Notes: a model not told the origin generated them from the letters alone. Positions 1-7,525 are shown, counted from the first letter of the stretch. The stretch is 8,785 nucleotides of DNA from Bacteroidota bacterium (GCA_947441205.1 CANETM010000059.1:1-8785); one strand, 5' to 3'. Translations and numbers: made by a program.

Positions 1-830
1 AATTGTGTTGCTTCAGGTAATAATTTATAATTCCACAATGCCTTTATCCATTTAGTATATTCTTGAACATTTGTGTAAATACCCCCATCTCCTAAAACAG
101 CACTTGTTAAATTTTGATCTGTTTGTTTCCAACTCCCATTTTCAAAACTATGACCATATGCTCTATTTGCCACTGTATTTTTACCTTCTTCAAATGCAAC
201 AGTTGTTTTCATCCCAAGTGGTTTGAAAATATTTTCTTTAACAAATTGCGCAAAGGGTTTACCACTTACTTGCTCAACAATTAAAGCAAGCACTGCATAT
301 CCGGTATTACTATATTTATATTGAGTACCTGCTGGGAAATATAAACTATCAGCAAAAGACATTAATTGCAAACAATTTGTATCATGCAATTGAGTTATTT
401 GGTTAGATGGCATAAGGTCCTCATAGTCAATTAAGCCCGAGCTATGCGTTAGCAGGTCTTTAATTTTTATTTTAGCTATATAAGGAGGTATGAATGAAAA
501 AAATTTAGACAGTGTATCTTCTAATGAAAGCTTGCGTTTTTTTTCTAATAGTAAAATAGACATAGCTGTAAATTGCTTTGTCACCGATGCTAATCTAAAA
601 TTTGTATTAGATTTAATAGGATCCATTGAACTTATATCACTAACACCATATCCCTTTTTGAAGATGACCTTATTATTTTTTAATACAAGTACACTTGCGC
701 CAGGCTCATTTGCATTTTGATAATTAGCCATTATTTTATCAATGGCTGATTTTATTTTATTTTTATTTGATTGTGCAAAAGTGTTTACACTTGTAAATAA
801 AATTAGTAGTACAATATATTTATACTTCAT
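1..830 (-). CDS. Secreted serine hydrolase, class C beta-lactamase type (3' end outside window)
   Basis: The 276 visible residues begin with an ATG at 830 and a short signal peptide (MKYKYIVLLILFTSVNTFAQ), so the enzyme should act outside the cytoplasm. The beta-lactamase/D,D-peptidase serine-hydrolase fold is shown by SVTK at residues 82-85 (SxxK, nucleophile Ser82 and Lys85), LLTHSSGL at 126-133 and YSN at 173-175 (the YxN motif), followed by GDGGIYTN at 247-254. The third active-site motif (KTG/HTG-like) would lie in the part cut off by the window edge. Family members cleave D-amino-acid peptides, esters or beta-lactams, and the substrate cannot be told from this sequence. The gene starts 5 bases after the stop of the DUF5916 gene on the same strand, so the two are probably co-transcribed. 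No Shine-Dalgarno sequence is visible. Family is confident; antibiotic resistance should not be inferred. Confidence 0.9.
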   Translation of the reverse strand, partial: MKYKYIVLLILFTSVNTFAQSNKNKIKSAIDKIMANYQNANEPGASVLVLKNNKVIFKKGYGVSDISSMDPIKSNTNFRLASVTKQFTAMSILLLEKKRKLSLEDTLSKFFSFIPPYIAKIKIKDLLTHSSGLIDYEDLMPSNQITQLHDTNCLQLMSFADSLYFPAGTQYKYSNTGYAVLALIVEQVSGKPFAQFVKENIFKPLGMKTTVAFEEGKNTVANRAYGHSFENGSWKQTDQNLTSAVLGDGGIYTNVQEYTKWIKALWNYKLLPEATQ

Positions 831-835
831 AATGA

Positions 836-3004
836 TTATTTATTCCACCAATAAGTAAATTTCAATACCACTGCTCTGTTTTTAATAAATACAGGTCCAA
901 TATAATAATTATCAGTATAAACTATAAACAAATCTGATACTGGTTTATATCTCCATTGAAACCTAGTGTTAAAGTTAATGTTTTTAGTTTGTTCATTATA
1001 CTGATAAAAAGCAGTGAAAAATAAATTTTTTGTAAAAGTAATATCCATTTTTGGGCCTAATAATAAAAAGTTATTATTGCCCCATGGTGCTGGTAATGAA
1101 ATTTTATTATAAGTAGCGGCAAAATCTAAATTAATGTATGGTTGTATTCTATATCCAATATTACCTGTAATACTTAGTAAATTACCATTTGCATAGTAAC
1201 CCCCAACTCTAGCAGATACGGCAAAAGTAGTTTGATGTTGTGGTGCCGAAATATAATCAATCCCCGCGGTGCTCCAACTATGAATAGTTTGAGCAGCGAG
1301 TTGTGTTTTGCCAATTCGTGTAGGATCAAATGGCGCTAATAATTCAACATAATCATTTTGTACTATACCTGCAATGGTGCTTTTATCTCGATAAGTTATT
1401 AAATAGGTAAATTGTTTTGTGTTATCCGTACTTTCTAAATTGGTATTATAATAATAAGTGCCTGTAAATTGTGGGCCATGACTTAATATGTTTCCACTTT
1501 TTGGGAAAAACAACCTTGTTATAGAGGGTGCAATTTTCACATAATTATTTCTTGGAACATAGCCCACTTCTGCATTAAAATTATTACCCACTATTTCATG
1601 TTGCCAAGCAATAATCCATTTTCGGGTACTGTATTGCAAGTTACCGGCATTTAAAAAATCATTACCTATTTTTTGTGGCGTAAATGATTTTATAAAAATT
1701 GTTTTACCAGACCATAAATTATTTGAAGGCGCAATTAAGTATTCAAATCCCAAATTGCGGTTATATGATGCGTTATCATTAATTCCTGTTTTATCAATAT
1801 AAAATAATTCAATACTTGATTTTTTAAATAATTTTCTTTGTAGTGCAAGCACTGCAAAATTTTGAGCAAGCGTATTGTCTGATATATTTTCCGCTGTTTT
1901 CATATCCATAATACCTATTCGCCAATTTTTATCAATACGGCCACTCATTCTAGCTCCAAAATCAATATGTGTATTAAGACCAATTCGTCTCGAAAAAAAT
2001 GGACGGACATTGGCAAAACCTAAATTTGAAAACAGGTCGGCATTCTCTAAAAAAAATTGTCTTCTTTCGGGAAAAAATAATTCAAAACGACTTAGGTTGG
2101 TAACTTGACGATCAACTTCTACCTGTGAAAAATCAGGGTTCACGGTTAAGTCTAAATTTAAGGAAGAGGATAAGCTTATTTTAGCATCCATACCAACCTC
2201 ATTTTTTAATGAACTTGGTGTTGTAATTTTTGAACCGTCGGCATTTGCAAAGTCCTTATTAAAGCTTGATTTTACATAAGGAATCAGTGAAAAATTATTT
2301 TGGCTTGATGGTAATTCCTGGTCCCAAATTAAATTTCCCGTATACGATAAGGAAGCGGTAGGGAAATTTCTTGGCATTGTTGCCCAACTAGACTTTTCGG
2401 TCGTTTTGAGATCATTTCTACTAAAATTAATACCCCATTCTTTAATACCATTTTTATATCTAATTGAAGTGAATGGGATGGCTGCCTCCCAAACGTATTT
2501 ACTCGAATCATTATAAATAGCGGATGTCCATTTGTTATCCCAGTTTAAGTCAACACTACCGCCATCAAACATGGTTCCATCCCATTGGGCACCAACTGCA
2601 TTAGTTCCAAATGCAAAGCCATTTGTTAAGTCACCATAAGTATCCATGAACAAAAGAAAATTATCATTCTTTCCAAAATTCCAATCTCGTCTCAATGATT
2701 CCACTATGTCCTTGCCTTTAATGGCTTTATAACATACTGCAATAATGTATAAATTTTTTTTATCGTAGGTTAACCTTACCTCGGTTGGTACATTTGCTAT
2801 ACTAGTATCCATAGGAAGTACCATACCAAATTTGGAGGCAAGCTCAGCTTTTTGCCATGATGCCTCAGTCATTTTTCCATCAATAATCATACTATCTATT
2901 GCTTGATGAATATGATATTGTATATGAGCATTCTTTTTTTGAGCTAACATATTTGTGCTTATCATTAAGCAAAAAGTAAACGTCAAAAGCGGTAAAAATT
3001 TCAA
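836..3004 (-). CDS. DUF5916 family protein with N-terminal CBM9-like domain, outer-membrane type
   Basis: The protein has 722 residues. A signal peptide (about residues 1-21, core FLPLLTFTFCLMI, ending MLAQ) precedes a carbohydrate-binding CBM9-like domain at roughly 30-230, with IDGKMTEASWQKAE near 41-54 and a WEAAIPFTSIR strand near 172-182. The rest is the DUF5916 region, marked by VNPDFSQVEVDR at 288-299 and RFELFFPERRQFFLE at 306-320, then many alternating aromatic/polar strands and a final aromatic stretch (KFTYWWNK), consistent with an outer-membrane barrel. The family is common in Bacteroidota, and its exact role is not established. The start is TTG (3002-3004): no ATG lies upstream before an in-frame stop at 3035-3037, and the first internal ATG would delete most of the signal peptide. 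It heads a likely operon with the serine hydrolase and is divergent from the M24 peptidase gene. Confidence 0.88.
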   Translation of the reverse strand: MKFLPLLTFTFCLMISTNMLAQKKNAHIQYHIHQAIDSMIIDGKMTEASWQKAELASKFGMVLPMDTSIANVPTEVRLTYDKKNLYIIAVCYKAIKGKDIVESLRRDWNFGKNDNFLLFMDTYGDLTNGFAFGTNAVGAQWDGTMFDGGSVDLNWDNKWTSAIYNDSSKYVWEAAIPFTSIRYKNGIKEWGINFSRNDLKTTEKSSWATMPRNFPTASLSYTGNLIWDQELPSSQNNFSLIPYVKSSFNKDFANADGSKITTPSSLKNEVGMDAKISLSSSLNLDLTVNPDFSQVEVDRQVTNLSRFELFFPERRQFFLENADLFSNLGFANVRPFFSRRIGLNTHIDFGARMSGRIDKNWRIGIMDMKTAENISDNTLAQNFAVLALQRKLFKKSSIELFYIDKTGINDNASYNRNLGFEYLIAPSNNLWSGKTIFIKSFTPQKIGNDFLNAGNLQYSTRKWIIAWQHEIVGNNFNAEVGYVPRNNYVKIAPSITRLFFPKSGNILSHGPQFTGTYYYNTNLESTDNTKQFTYLITYRDKSTIAGIVQNDYVELLAPFDPTRIGKTQLAAQTIHSWSTAGIDYISAPQHQTTFAVSARVGGYYANGNLLSITGNIGYRIQPYINLDFAATYNKISLPAPWGNNNFLLLGPKMDITFTKNLFFTAFYQYNEQTKNINFNTRFQWRYKPVSDLFIVYTDNYYIGPVFIKNRAVVLKFTYWWNK

Positions 3005-3090
3005 ATATTTTCGTATTAAAGTTGAATGAACAATTTATATGAATTATTCTATAGTTAAATTTAAAGTTTTATGTGTATTTAAATTAGTAA

Positions 3091-3098
3091 TATCTTTA
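3091..3098 (+). promoter_or_regulatory. Possible -7 box for the M24 peptidase gene
   Basis: TATCTTTA matches seven of the eight positions of the Bacteroidota -7 consensus TAnnTTTG and lies 17 bases before the ATG at 3116. No convincing -33 TTTG was found at the usual distance, so this is a weak call. The 111-base divergent region 3005-3115 contains no clear counterpart for the minus-strand DUF5916 operon. Confidence 0.25.
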
Positions 3099-3115
3099 AA
3101 CGGTAAATTATTTAT

Positions 3116-4375
3116 ATGACTTATAATAGAAGAAAATTTTTAGGTTTAGCTTCCTTGGGTGCGGCAAGTATTCCTTTTGGAAATAATTTAATTGCACAAG
3201 CGCAATCAAATCCTATGGGACTTGATTTTAAATCTAAAGTAGTACCCATAACAGTTGCTGAAAGAAAAGCTAGAATTGCAAAAGCCCAGGAACTTATGTC
3301 AAAGGAAAAAATAGATGCGCTATTTTTAGAAGGAACTACCTCCTGTTTTTATTTTACTGGGATGCGATGGGGCCAAAGTGAAAGAACATTTGGAGTAGTC
3401 ATTCCTGCAAAGGGCGATATTATTTATATATGTCCAAAATTTGAGGAAGATAGAGCTAAGGAATTGATTAAGTCCGAATTTGGTCAAGAGGTTAGATGTT
3501 GGGAGGAGCATGAAAGCCCTTATCAATTAATTGCAAATGCAGTTAAAGATAGAGGAGTGAAATATAATAAAATTGGAATGGAAGAAGGGGTTAGATTTTT
3601 TATTGCAAATGGCGTAAAAAAAGCGTCACCTTCATTTGAAATAGTGGATGCAACACCCATTACAGCAGGTTGCCGAATGTATAAATCAAAAGCAGAAATT
3701 GATTTAATGCAAATAGCTAATGATGTTACAATTGAAGCATATAAAATGGCTTTTCAATCGATTAAAGCCGGCATGTCACAAACCGAGTTTAGTGGTAATA
3801 TTAGTAGCTCATTTAGAAAACTAGGTTTTTCGGGAGGTGCGATGGTAATTGTAGGTAAATATTCTGCCTTGCCTCATGGAAGTATTGCACCACAAACTAT
3901 AAAAGAAGGTGATATTGTGTTAATTGATGGAGGTACTTCATGTGAAGGATATCAATCCGATATTTCTAGAACTATATGTGTTGGAAAGCCAACCCAGCGA
4001 CAAATTGATATATGGAATTTAGAAAAACAAGCACAGGATGCTGCTTTTGCTGCTATAAAAATGGGTGCACCTTGTGAGGAAGTTGATGCAGCAGCTAGGA
4101 GTGTTATTGAAAAAGCAGGGTTTAAACAAAATTATAAATTACCAGGATTGCCACATAGAACAGGACATGGCATAGGATTGGATGGTCATGAATGGACCAA
4201 CTTTGTGAAAGGCAATAAAACACCGATTCAAGAAGGAATGTGTTTTAGTGATGAGCCAACCATTTCAATACCAGGTGAATTTGGAATAAGACTAGAGGAT
4301 TGCTTATATGTTGGAGCTGATGGGCCTCACTTTTTTACAAAGCAAAGTATTTCCATAGAATTACCTTTTGGATAA
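3116..4375 (+). CDS. Tat-exported M24-family metallopeptidase (Xaa-Pro peptidase/creatinase-like)
   Basis: The 419-residue protein opens with a twin-arginine signal (NRRKFLG at 4-10, then a hydrophobic segment to about IAQAQ at 26-30), so it is probably exported already folded with its metals. Residues about 45-180 form the N-terminal creatinase-type domain and about 195-415 the pita-bread M24 domain. All five metal ligands are present: Asp271 in LIDGG, Asp282 in SDISRT, His351 in HRTGHGIG, Glu380 in DEPTI and Glu394 in IRLED. His254 (LPHG) and His358 are the usual additional active-site histidines. Such enzymes typically hydrolyse Xaa-Pro bonds with two divalent ions, but the fold also contains creatinases and other hydrolases, so substrate is open. 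It is divergent from the DUF5916 operon and convergent with the fibre gene, whose stop codon lies 3 bases beyond this stop. Confidence 0.92.
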   Translation: MTYNRRKFLGLASLGAASIPFGNNLIAQAQSNPMGLDFKSKVVPITVAERKARIAKAQELMSKEKIDALFLEGTTSCFYFTGMRWGQSERTFGVVIPAKGDIIYICPKFEEDRAKELIKSEFGQEVRCWEEHESPYQLIANAVKDRGVKYNKIGMEEGVRFFIANGVKKASPSFEIVDATPITAGCRMYKSKAEIDLMQIANDVTIEAYKMAFQSIKAGMSQTEFSGNISSSFRKLGFSGGAMVIVGKYSALPHGSIAPQTIKEGDIVLIDGGTSCEGYQSDISRTICVGKPTQRQIDIWNLEKQAQDAAFAAIKMGAPCEEVDAAARSVIEKAGFKQNYKLPGLPHRTGHGIGLDGHEWTNFVKGNKTPIQEGMCFSDEPTISIPGEFGIRLEDCLYVGADGPHFFTKQSISIELPFG

Positions 4376-4390
4376 TCCTTAATTTAAGGA
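4376..4390. repeat. 15-base perfect palindrome between convergent stop codons
   Basis: TCCTTAATTTAAGGA reads the same on both strands around a central T. It begins one base after the peptidase stop codon (4373-4375) and contains the fibre-gene stop codon (TAA on the minus strand, 4379-4381). In RNA of either strand it can form only a short hairpin with a tiny loop and no T-tract, so it is at best a weak bidirectional termination or transcript-end signal. No other terminator is visible between the two genes. Confidence 0.4.
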
Positions 4391-5575
4391 GTGTATACTA
4401 ATCATTGCTGAAGGAGTCGCAGGTTTGGATGGAGTAACCGATGTTGATAAACTACCAACCATATTGCTATTTGAATTTTTGATACTATAAAATAATTCAA
4501 TATAGTCACCTGCATTCAGGTTTAAAAAATAAACGCCAGTTATATTATTTTTTATTCCACCTCCCATTATTTGATAATTGAGCGTTGTATTTAAATAGCC
4601 AGCATTGTTTTTTCGTATCCACACGTTTAATTCATCGGCATTTATGTCGGGCTTGATAAATTGTAGATTAAAAATTACTTGATATAATCCATTTTCGCTT
4701 ACTAATATTTTCGTTGGATTTCCAAGACTATTATTTACAATGCTTATTTTATTTTCAATTTGCTGAAAATTAAATTTTATAGCGGTTGCCGTTGCTATTG
4801 TTGTTGATTGCTTGCTGGTATCATAATAAACACCATAACTTTTTGTTTCAGGAGTCACACTAAGCTTATTGATTCGATTTGATAAATATATCGTATCTGA
4901 AATATTTAATTTTTGATTGATTCTGTTGGAAAGCTTTAAAGTGTCAATTACATTTAGTTTTTGATTAATACGGTTACTTAATGTATTGGTATCGATTTTT
5001 CGTAACCTTTCATTTAAACTTAAGTTGACTGGATTGCTTATTGGTTTTACACTGTCTGGAGTATTGTTTAATTTATCGATATTTAATAGTTTTAAAAGCC
5101 CCAAAGTGCTGGTTACGCCTGTGCCACCTAAGTTTATGGGTAATTGGTTGGTAATGCTTGTGGCTTTATCAGCAAACAAGGCAAGCGGAACATAATTTAT
5201 TTTTTCAAATCCAGCTGTCACAAACTGTAATGAATTGTTTGGATCAATTTCTAATTGTAAATAATATTTCATTAAACCCCATTCAATATCCTGAAAGTCA
5301 CCAATGGTAATAATTTTATTTGTTTCGTATGCACCGGCATCAACAAAAAATAATCCCAAGACATTGGTGGTTACGGAAATAATTTCTTGATACGCTATTT
5401 CACCTTGAGCCGAATCCATTACAATCGACAACCTCAATGCAATTTGTTTATTAGGAATGATAATTCCTTTCTCGTTTCTAGCGATTCCTTGTAAATGAAT
5501 GCCCTTATTACTTTGACCAATAGCCGAGCAAATTAAAATAAGTAAGCAACTGAATAATAGTGTTATTTTTTTCAT
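4379..5575 (-). CDS. Secreted fibre-like protein with 16-residue repeats and C1q/phage-type C-terminal domain
   Basis: The 398-residue protein has a clear signal peptide (MKKITLLFSCLLILICSAIG). Residues about 25-135 resemble the N-terminal domain of Bacteroidota 'tail fiber domain' proteins (GIHLQGIARNEKG, YQEIISVTTNVLGLFFVDAG, FEKINYVPLALFADKA), followed by LGGTGVTSTLG at 149-159. A repeat stalk follows at 194-241 with the unit (I/S)DTxxLSNRIN(Q)KLN. The C-terminal about 150 residues look like a C1q/TNF-type jelly roll of the kind seen in phage structural proteins (GLYQVIFNLQF, VWIRKNNAG, LNLNAGDYIELFYS, and a PSAMISIHSLN end). The modular order suggests a trimeric surface fibre or adhesin, but that is inference. 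It lacks an S74 chaperone-type end and an evident T9SS tail. Its ATG is 2 bases after the upstream T9SS-type gene's stop, implying translational coupling. No capsid, portal or lysis genes are nearby, so a prophage is unlikely. Confidence 0.7.
   Translation of the reverse strand: MKKITLLFSCLLILICSAIGQSNKGIHLQGIARNEKGIIIPNKQIALRLSIVMDSAQGEIAYQEIISVTTNVLGLFFVDAGAYETNKIITIGDFQDIEWGLMKYYLQLEIDPNNSLQFVTAGFEKINYVPLALFADKATSITNQLPINLGGTGVTSTLGLLKLLNIDKLNNTPDSVKPISNPVNLSLNERLRKIDTNTLSNRINQKLNVIDTLKLSNRINQKLNISDTIYLSNRINKLSVTPETKSYGVYYDTSKQSTTIATATAIKFNFQQIENKISIVNNSLGNPTKILVSENGLYQVIFNLQFIKPDINADELNVWIRKNNAGYLNTTLNYQIMGGGIKNNITGVYFLNLNAGDYIELFYSIKNSNSNMVGSLSTSVTPSKPATPSAMISIHSLN
4853..4996 (-). repeat. 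Three tandem 48-base coding repeats in the fibre stalk
   Basis: Residues 194-209, 210-225 and 226-241 of the fibre protein align without gaps as IDTNTLSNRINQKLNV, IDTLKLSNRINQKLNI and SDTIYLSNRINKLSVT. A more degenerate unit (LNERLRKID) precedes them at about 187-195. The spaced Leu/Ile positions could support a coiled-coil or triple-stranded stalk between the head and the C-terminal domain. Confidence 0.75.
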
Positions 5576-5577
5576 GT

Positions 5578-6129
5578 TTAATTTTGTAAAAGTTTAAAAA
5601 ATTTTGATTTATAAATTTGTCCCGAAATCGTATAATTTATATGTAAAAAACAAAGTGGATTTATTAATTTTCCGATAGGCATTTTTAGATAAAAATTATG
5701 CCCCGAATAGCTACCTTTCACTTGATATAAAATATTGCCTTGAAAATCCACTAATTGAATACTGTTTATAATAACTTGATCTTGCCTACTTTGTATAATG
5801 ATATAATTGGAAAAAGGATTAGGTCCAATTTTAATTTGAAATGCAAAACTATCTAGGTTGTTAAATTGTAAAAATGGATAGTAATTACTTTGCAAAAACC
5901 CCAATGAAATATTTAATAAAGGGTTACTATTAAATGTACGAATTAGTGATTCTCCTAAACTCCAATCAAATATTTGATTTTGAATGATTACGTGATTCCC
6001 TGCTACATTTATGCTATAGGGATCTTTAATATGACAATACTTTTCTGGTTGCGCAAAAGATTTTTGTGCAATAGAAATGAGCAATAAAATACAAATGTTT
6101 TTTTGTTTACTTGAAAATAAAATACCCAT
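5578..6129 (-). CDS. Small exported protein with T9SS type A sorting-like C-terminal domain
   Basis: The protein has 183 residues. A signal peptide spans about residues 1-26 (KNICILLLISIAQKSFAQ). The middle contains FDWSLGESLIRTF (54-66) and LGFLQ (76-80), matching the 'WSIGE...TQGFHQ' type segment seen before sorting domains in many Bacteroidota exported proteins. The C-terminal about 80 residues resemble the T9SS type A domain: IGPNPFSNYIIIQS at 101-114, a strand with VDFQGNILYQ at 127-136, and a final KSKFFKLLQN. The usual G-x-Y motif near the end is replaced by NPLCFLHIN, so the tail is diverged and may or may not be a working signal. It is the first gene of a likely two-gene operon with the fibre protein. 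Start ATG 6127-6129 lies inside an inverted-repeat arm. No catalytic domain is visible; a structural or anchoring role is possible. Confidence 0.7.
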   Translation of the reverse strand: MGILFSSKQKNICILLLISIAQKSFAQPEKYCHIKDPYSINVAGNHVIIQNQIFDWSLGESLIRTFNSNPLLNISLGFLQSNYYPFLQFNNLDSFAFQIKIGPNPFSNYIIIQSRQDQVIINSIQLVDFQGNILYQVKGSYSGHNFYLKMPIGKLINPLCFLHINYTISGQIYKSKFFKLLQN

Positions 6130-6163
6130 ACTATTGAATTACATTGATTCAAATGTATGGGTA
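6123..6163. repeat. Inverted repeat enclosing the start codon and leader of the T9SS-type gene
   Basis: TACCCATAC at 6123-6131 and GTATGGGTA at 6155-6163 form a perfect 9-base inverted repeat. Inside it, TTGAAT (6134-6139) and ATTCAA (6147-6152) form a second 6-base pair after a 2x2 mismatch, leaving a 7-base loop. On the minus strand the distal arm contains the ATG of the 183-residue protein, and the spacer contains the predicted -7 box. It could be a protein-binding dyad or, in a longer transcript, a hairpin that hides the start codon. Confidence 0.6.
6150..6157 (-). promoter_or_regulatory. Predicted Bacteroidota -7 box for the T9SS-type/fibre operon
   Basis: On the minus strand this is TACATTTG, a perfect match to TAnnTTTG, 20 bases before the ATG at 6129. 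That would give a leader of only about a dozen bases. No TTTG-like -33 element is present at the usual spacing; the upstream segment is instead a T-run. Confidence 0.4.
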
Positions 6164-6206
6164 CTAAAAAAAGTATTTTCCGACGAGAATTTATACTTAG
6201 TTAATG

Positions 6207-6311
6207 CTACTTAGCTTTTTTAGCAATGGTTTCTATAGCCATTACTAATTTATCTAATTCCTGCAATCGAGTATTTAGATGAGGCGTAATAGGGAACTTT
6301 AAGCTTATTTG
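6207..6311 (-). pseudogene. Possible relic of the C-terminus of a class V aminotransferase
   Basis: Immediately after two in-frame stops that end the antiporter gene (TAG 6315-6317, TGA 6312-6314), 34 open codons run to a TAG at 6207-6209. The conceptual peptide contains KFPITPHLNT followed by ELDKLVMAIETIAKKAK. This resembles the last strand and helix of PLP-dependent class V aminotransferases, which commonly end with an 'R-I-S/T-P-H-x-Y-N-T ... E-L-D-x-L-V-x-A-I' segment. The Tyr usually found before Asn-Thr is missing, no suitable start codon begins the frame, and nothing upstream encodes the catalytic domain, so if real it is only a fragment. The match is from memory of the family and the segment is short, so chance similarity remains possible. 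A tiny independent gene starting at the internal ATG is less likely. Confidence 0.35.
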
Positions 6312-6314
6312 TCA

Positions 6315-7355
6315 CTAAACAATGTACATGAATCCCCACAAGCCTAATAAATAAACAATTACAACAATAAATGAATCAATTCCCATTCTGAGTATTTGTT
6401 TTTTAGAATGTACAACCATACCAATCATATAAATGCCAGTTAATATAATTCCTAATACTGTTAAATATATATCTGATGGTTTTAGATTTGGCAATATGGC
6501 ATCACCTCCAATTAAGGAAGCCATTAAAAATAATACAGGTAAAAAAGCATTACCCCCAAATATATCACTTACAGCCATATTATAATCTCGGATTTTTGCA
6601 GAAGCAATACCAGTAGAAATTTCAGGTAGTGCAGTACACAAGGCTAAAATGGTACCTCCAAATAACACACCACTCATTCCCCATCGGGTTGCCAATTGTT
6701 CACCAGTTACTACTAATGCCCATCCAGCAAATAGTGTAATAATTGCAGCGATTGATAAAACCCAAATTGCTGCATTTATTGTTCCTTGAAATTTTGATTT
6801 AGGTAACCTTAAATTTTGTGGCGTTACTTTATGTTGAATAAGTGAAGTTTTCTTTTTAGACATAAAGGTTGAAGTCAAATAAATGGTGCCCAACCAAATA
6901 GCTAATATTATCCATTCAAATGGGGTACTTCTTGCAAAAATAAATGTACTTGGAAATTGACTTGCCATAATTACAATTGATAAAATAAATATCAAAGCAA
7001 CTCCTTCAACCATTAATACTTTTGAATGACCTTTTTCGGTTAAGGGAGCAGATCGTCCAACACCAAATATATCTATCAATACTAAAACAACAGTTTGAAT
7101 GGCAATACCTCCTAGAATATTACTAATTGCAATATCATAATCTCTATAATAAGCAGCAACACAGGTAATGGCTATTTCGGGTAAGTTAGTTACAATGGCT
7201 AAAAACACCATGCCTCCAAATGCTTCCCCTAAATTAAAATGTGAAGTGATTGCATCAATTGCTTTAGTTAGTCTAACGCCACTAATCCAAATGGCAATGG
7301 TGGAAAATAAGAAAATGGTAAGCAATAATGTGCTGGAAAAAGAACTGATGTTCAT
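6315..7355 (-). CDS. Cation antiporter of the CaCA (sodium/calcium exchanger) superfamily
   Basis: With the ATG at 7353-7355 the protein has 346 residues and about ten membrane helices in the classic 5+5 arrangement. The two inverted alpha-repeats are plain: GGMVFLAIVTNLPEIAI with Glu60, and GGTILALCTALPEISTG with Glu245. Each is followed by the paired helix segment (DYDIAISNILGG and DYNMAVSDIFGGNAF). A basic cytoplasmic loop (MSKKKTSLIQHK) separates the halves. Members exchange Ca2+ or another cation for Na+ or H+ across the inner membrane; ion specificity is not readable here, and the second motif residues (SN and SD instead of GN) are unusual. The frame is open upstream to a TTG at 7502, but the added 49 residues would be an eleventh, AT-driven hydrophobic segment, so the ATG is preferred. 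The gene ends with tandem TAG-TGA stops. No terminator is evident. Confidence 0.85.
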   Translation of the reverse strand: MNISSFSSTLLLTIFLFSTIAIWISGVRLTKAIDAITSHFNLGEAFGGMVFLAIVTNLPEIAITCVAAYYRDYDIAISNILGGIAIQTVVLVLIDIFGVGRSAPLTEKGHSKVLMVEGVALIFILSIVIMASQFPSTFIFARSTPFEWIILAIWLGTIYLTSTFMSKKKTSLIQHKVTPQNLRLPKSKFQGTINAAIWVLSIAAIITLFAGWALVVTGEQLATRWGMSGVLFGGTILALCTALPEISTGIASAKIRDYNMAVSDIFGGNAFLPVLFLMASLIGGDAILPNLKPSDIYLTVLGIILTGIYMIGMVVHSKKQILRMGIDSFIVVIVYLLGLWGFMYIV

Positions 7356-7517
7356 TTTGGAGGAATGTTTTACTATACTCAAGTTACAATTTAAAGTCGT
7401 CTCCGATATAACCACAATAATTATATATATAAAACATTGAAATACAATAATATAGAAAATAATTAAAAAATTTAATAAAAAGTCTATAAAAATAGTAGAC
7501 AATATGAAAATTATTCC

Positions 7518-7525
7518 TATCTTTG
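7518..7525 (+). promoter_or_regulatory. Predicted Bacteroidota -7 box overlapping the RNA element
   Basis: TATCTTTG is a perfect TAnnTTTG match, upstream of the DUF192-like gene. Transcription would then begin near 7531-7533, exactly where the inner part of the closing stem starts. No -33 TTTG/TTG is seen around 7490-7500. Its last five bases are also the start of the left arm of the inverted repeat closing the RNA element, so box and outer stem cannot both be used by the same transcript. Confidence 0.4.

Noticed and set aside
490..720. Plus-strand open frame of 76 codons
   Set aside because: It lies antisense to the well-supported serine hydrolase with its catalytic motifs; the frame is a shadow.
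4379..5575. Prophage tail-fibre gene
   Set aside because: It has a signal peptide and sits among ordinary chromosomal genes with no capsid, terminase, integrase or lysis gene in view.
6205..6225. Terminator hairpin TGCTA...TAGCA after the antiporter
   Set aside because: The T-run lies inside the loop, the stem is five pairs, and no T-tract follows in the direction of transcription.
7482..7500. Short hairpin GTCTA...TAGAC as a terminator
   Set aside because: The stem is five weak pairs in AT-rich sequence with no T-tract, and no plus-strand gene ends upstream of it.
7356..7502. N-terminal extension of the antiporter to a TTG start
   Set aside because: It adds 49 residues typical of translated AT-rich intergenic DNA, would create an eleventh helix before a complete 5+5 topology, and the ATG at 7355 gives a normal family start.
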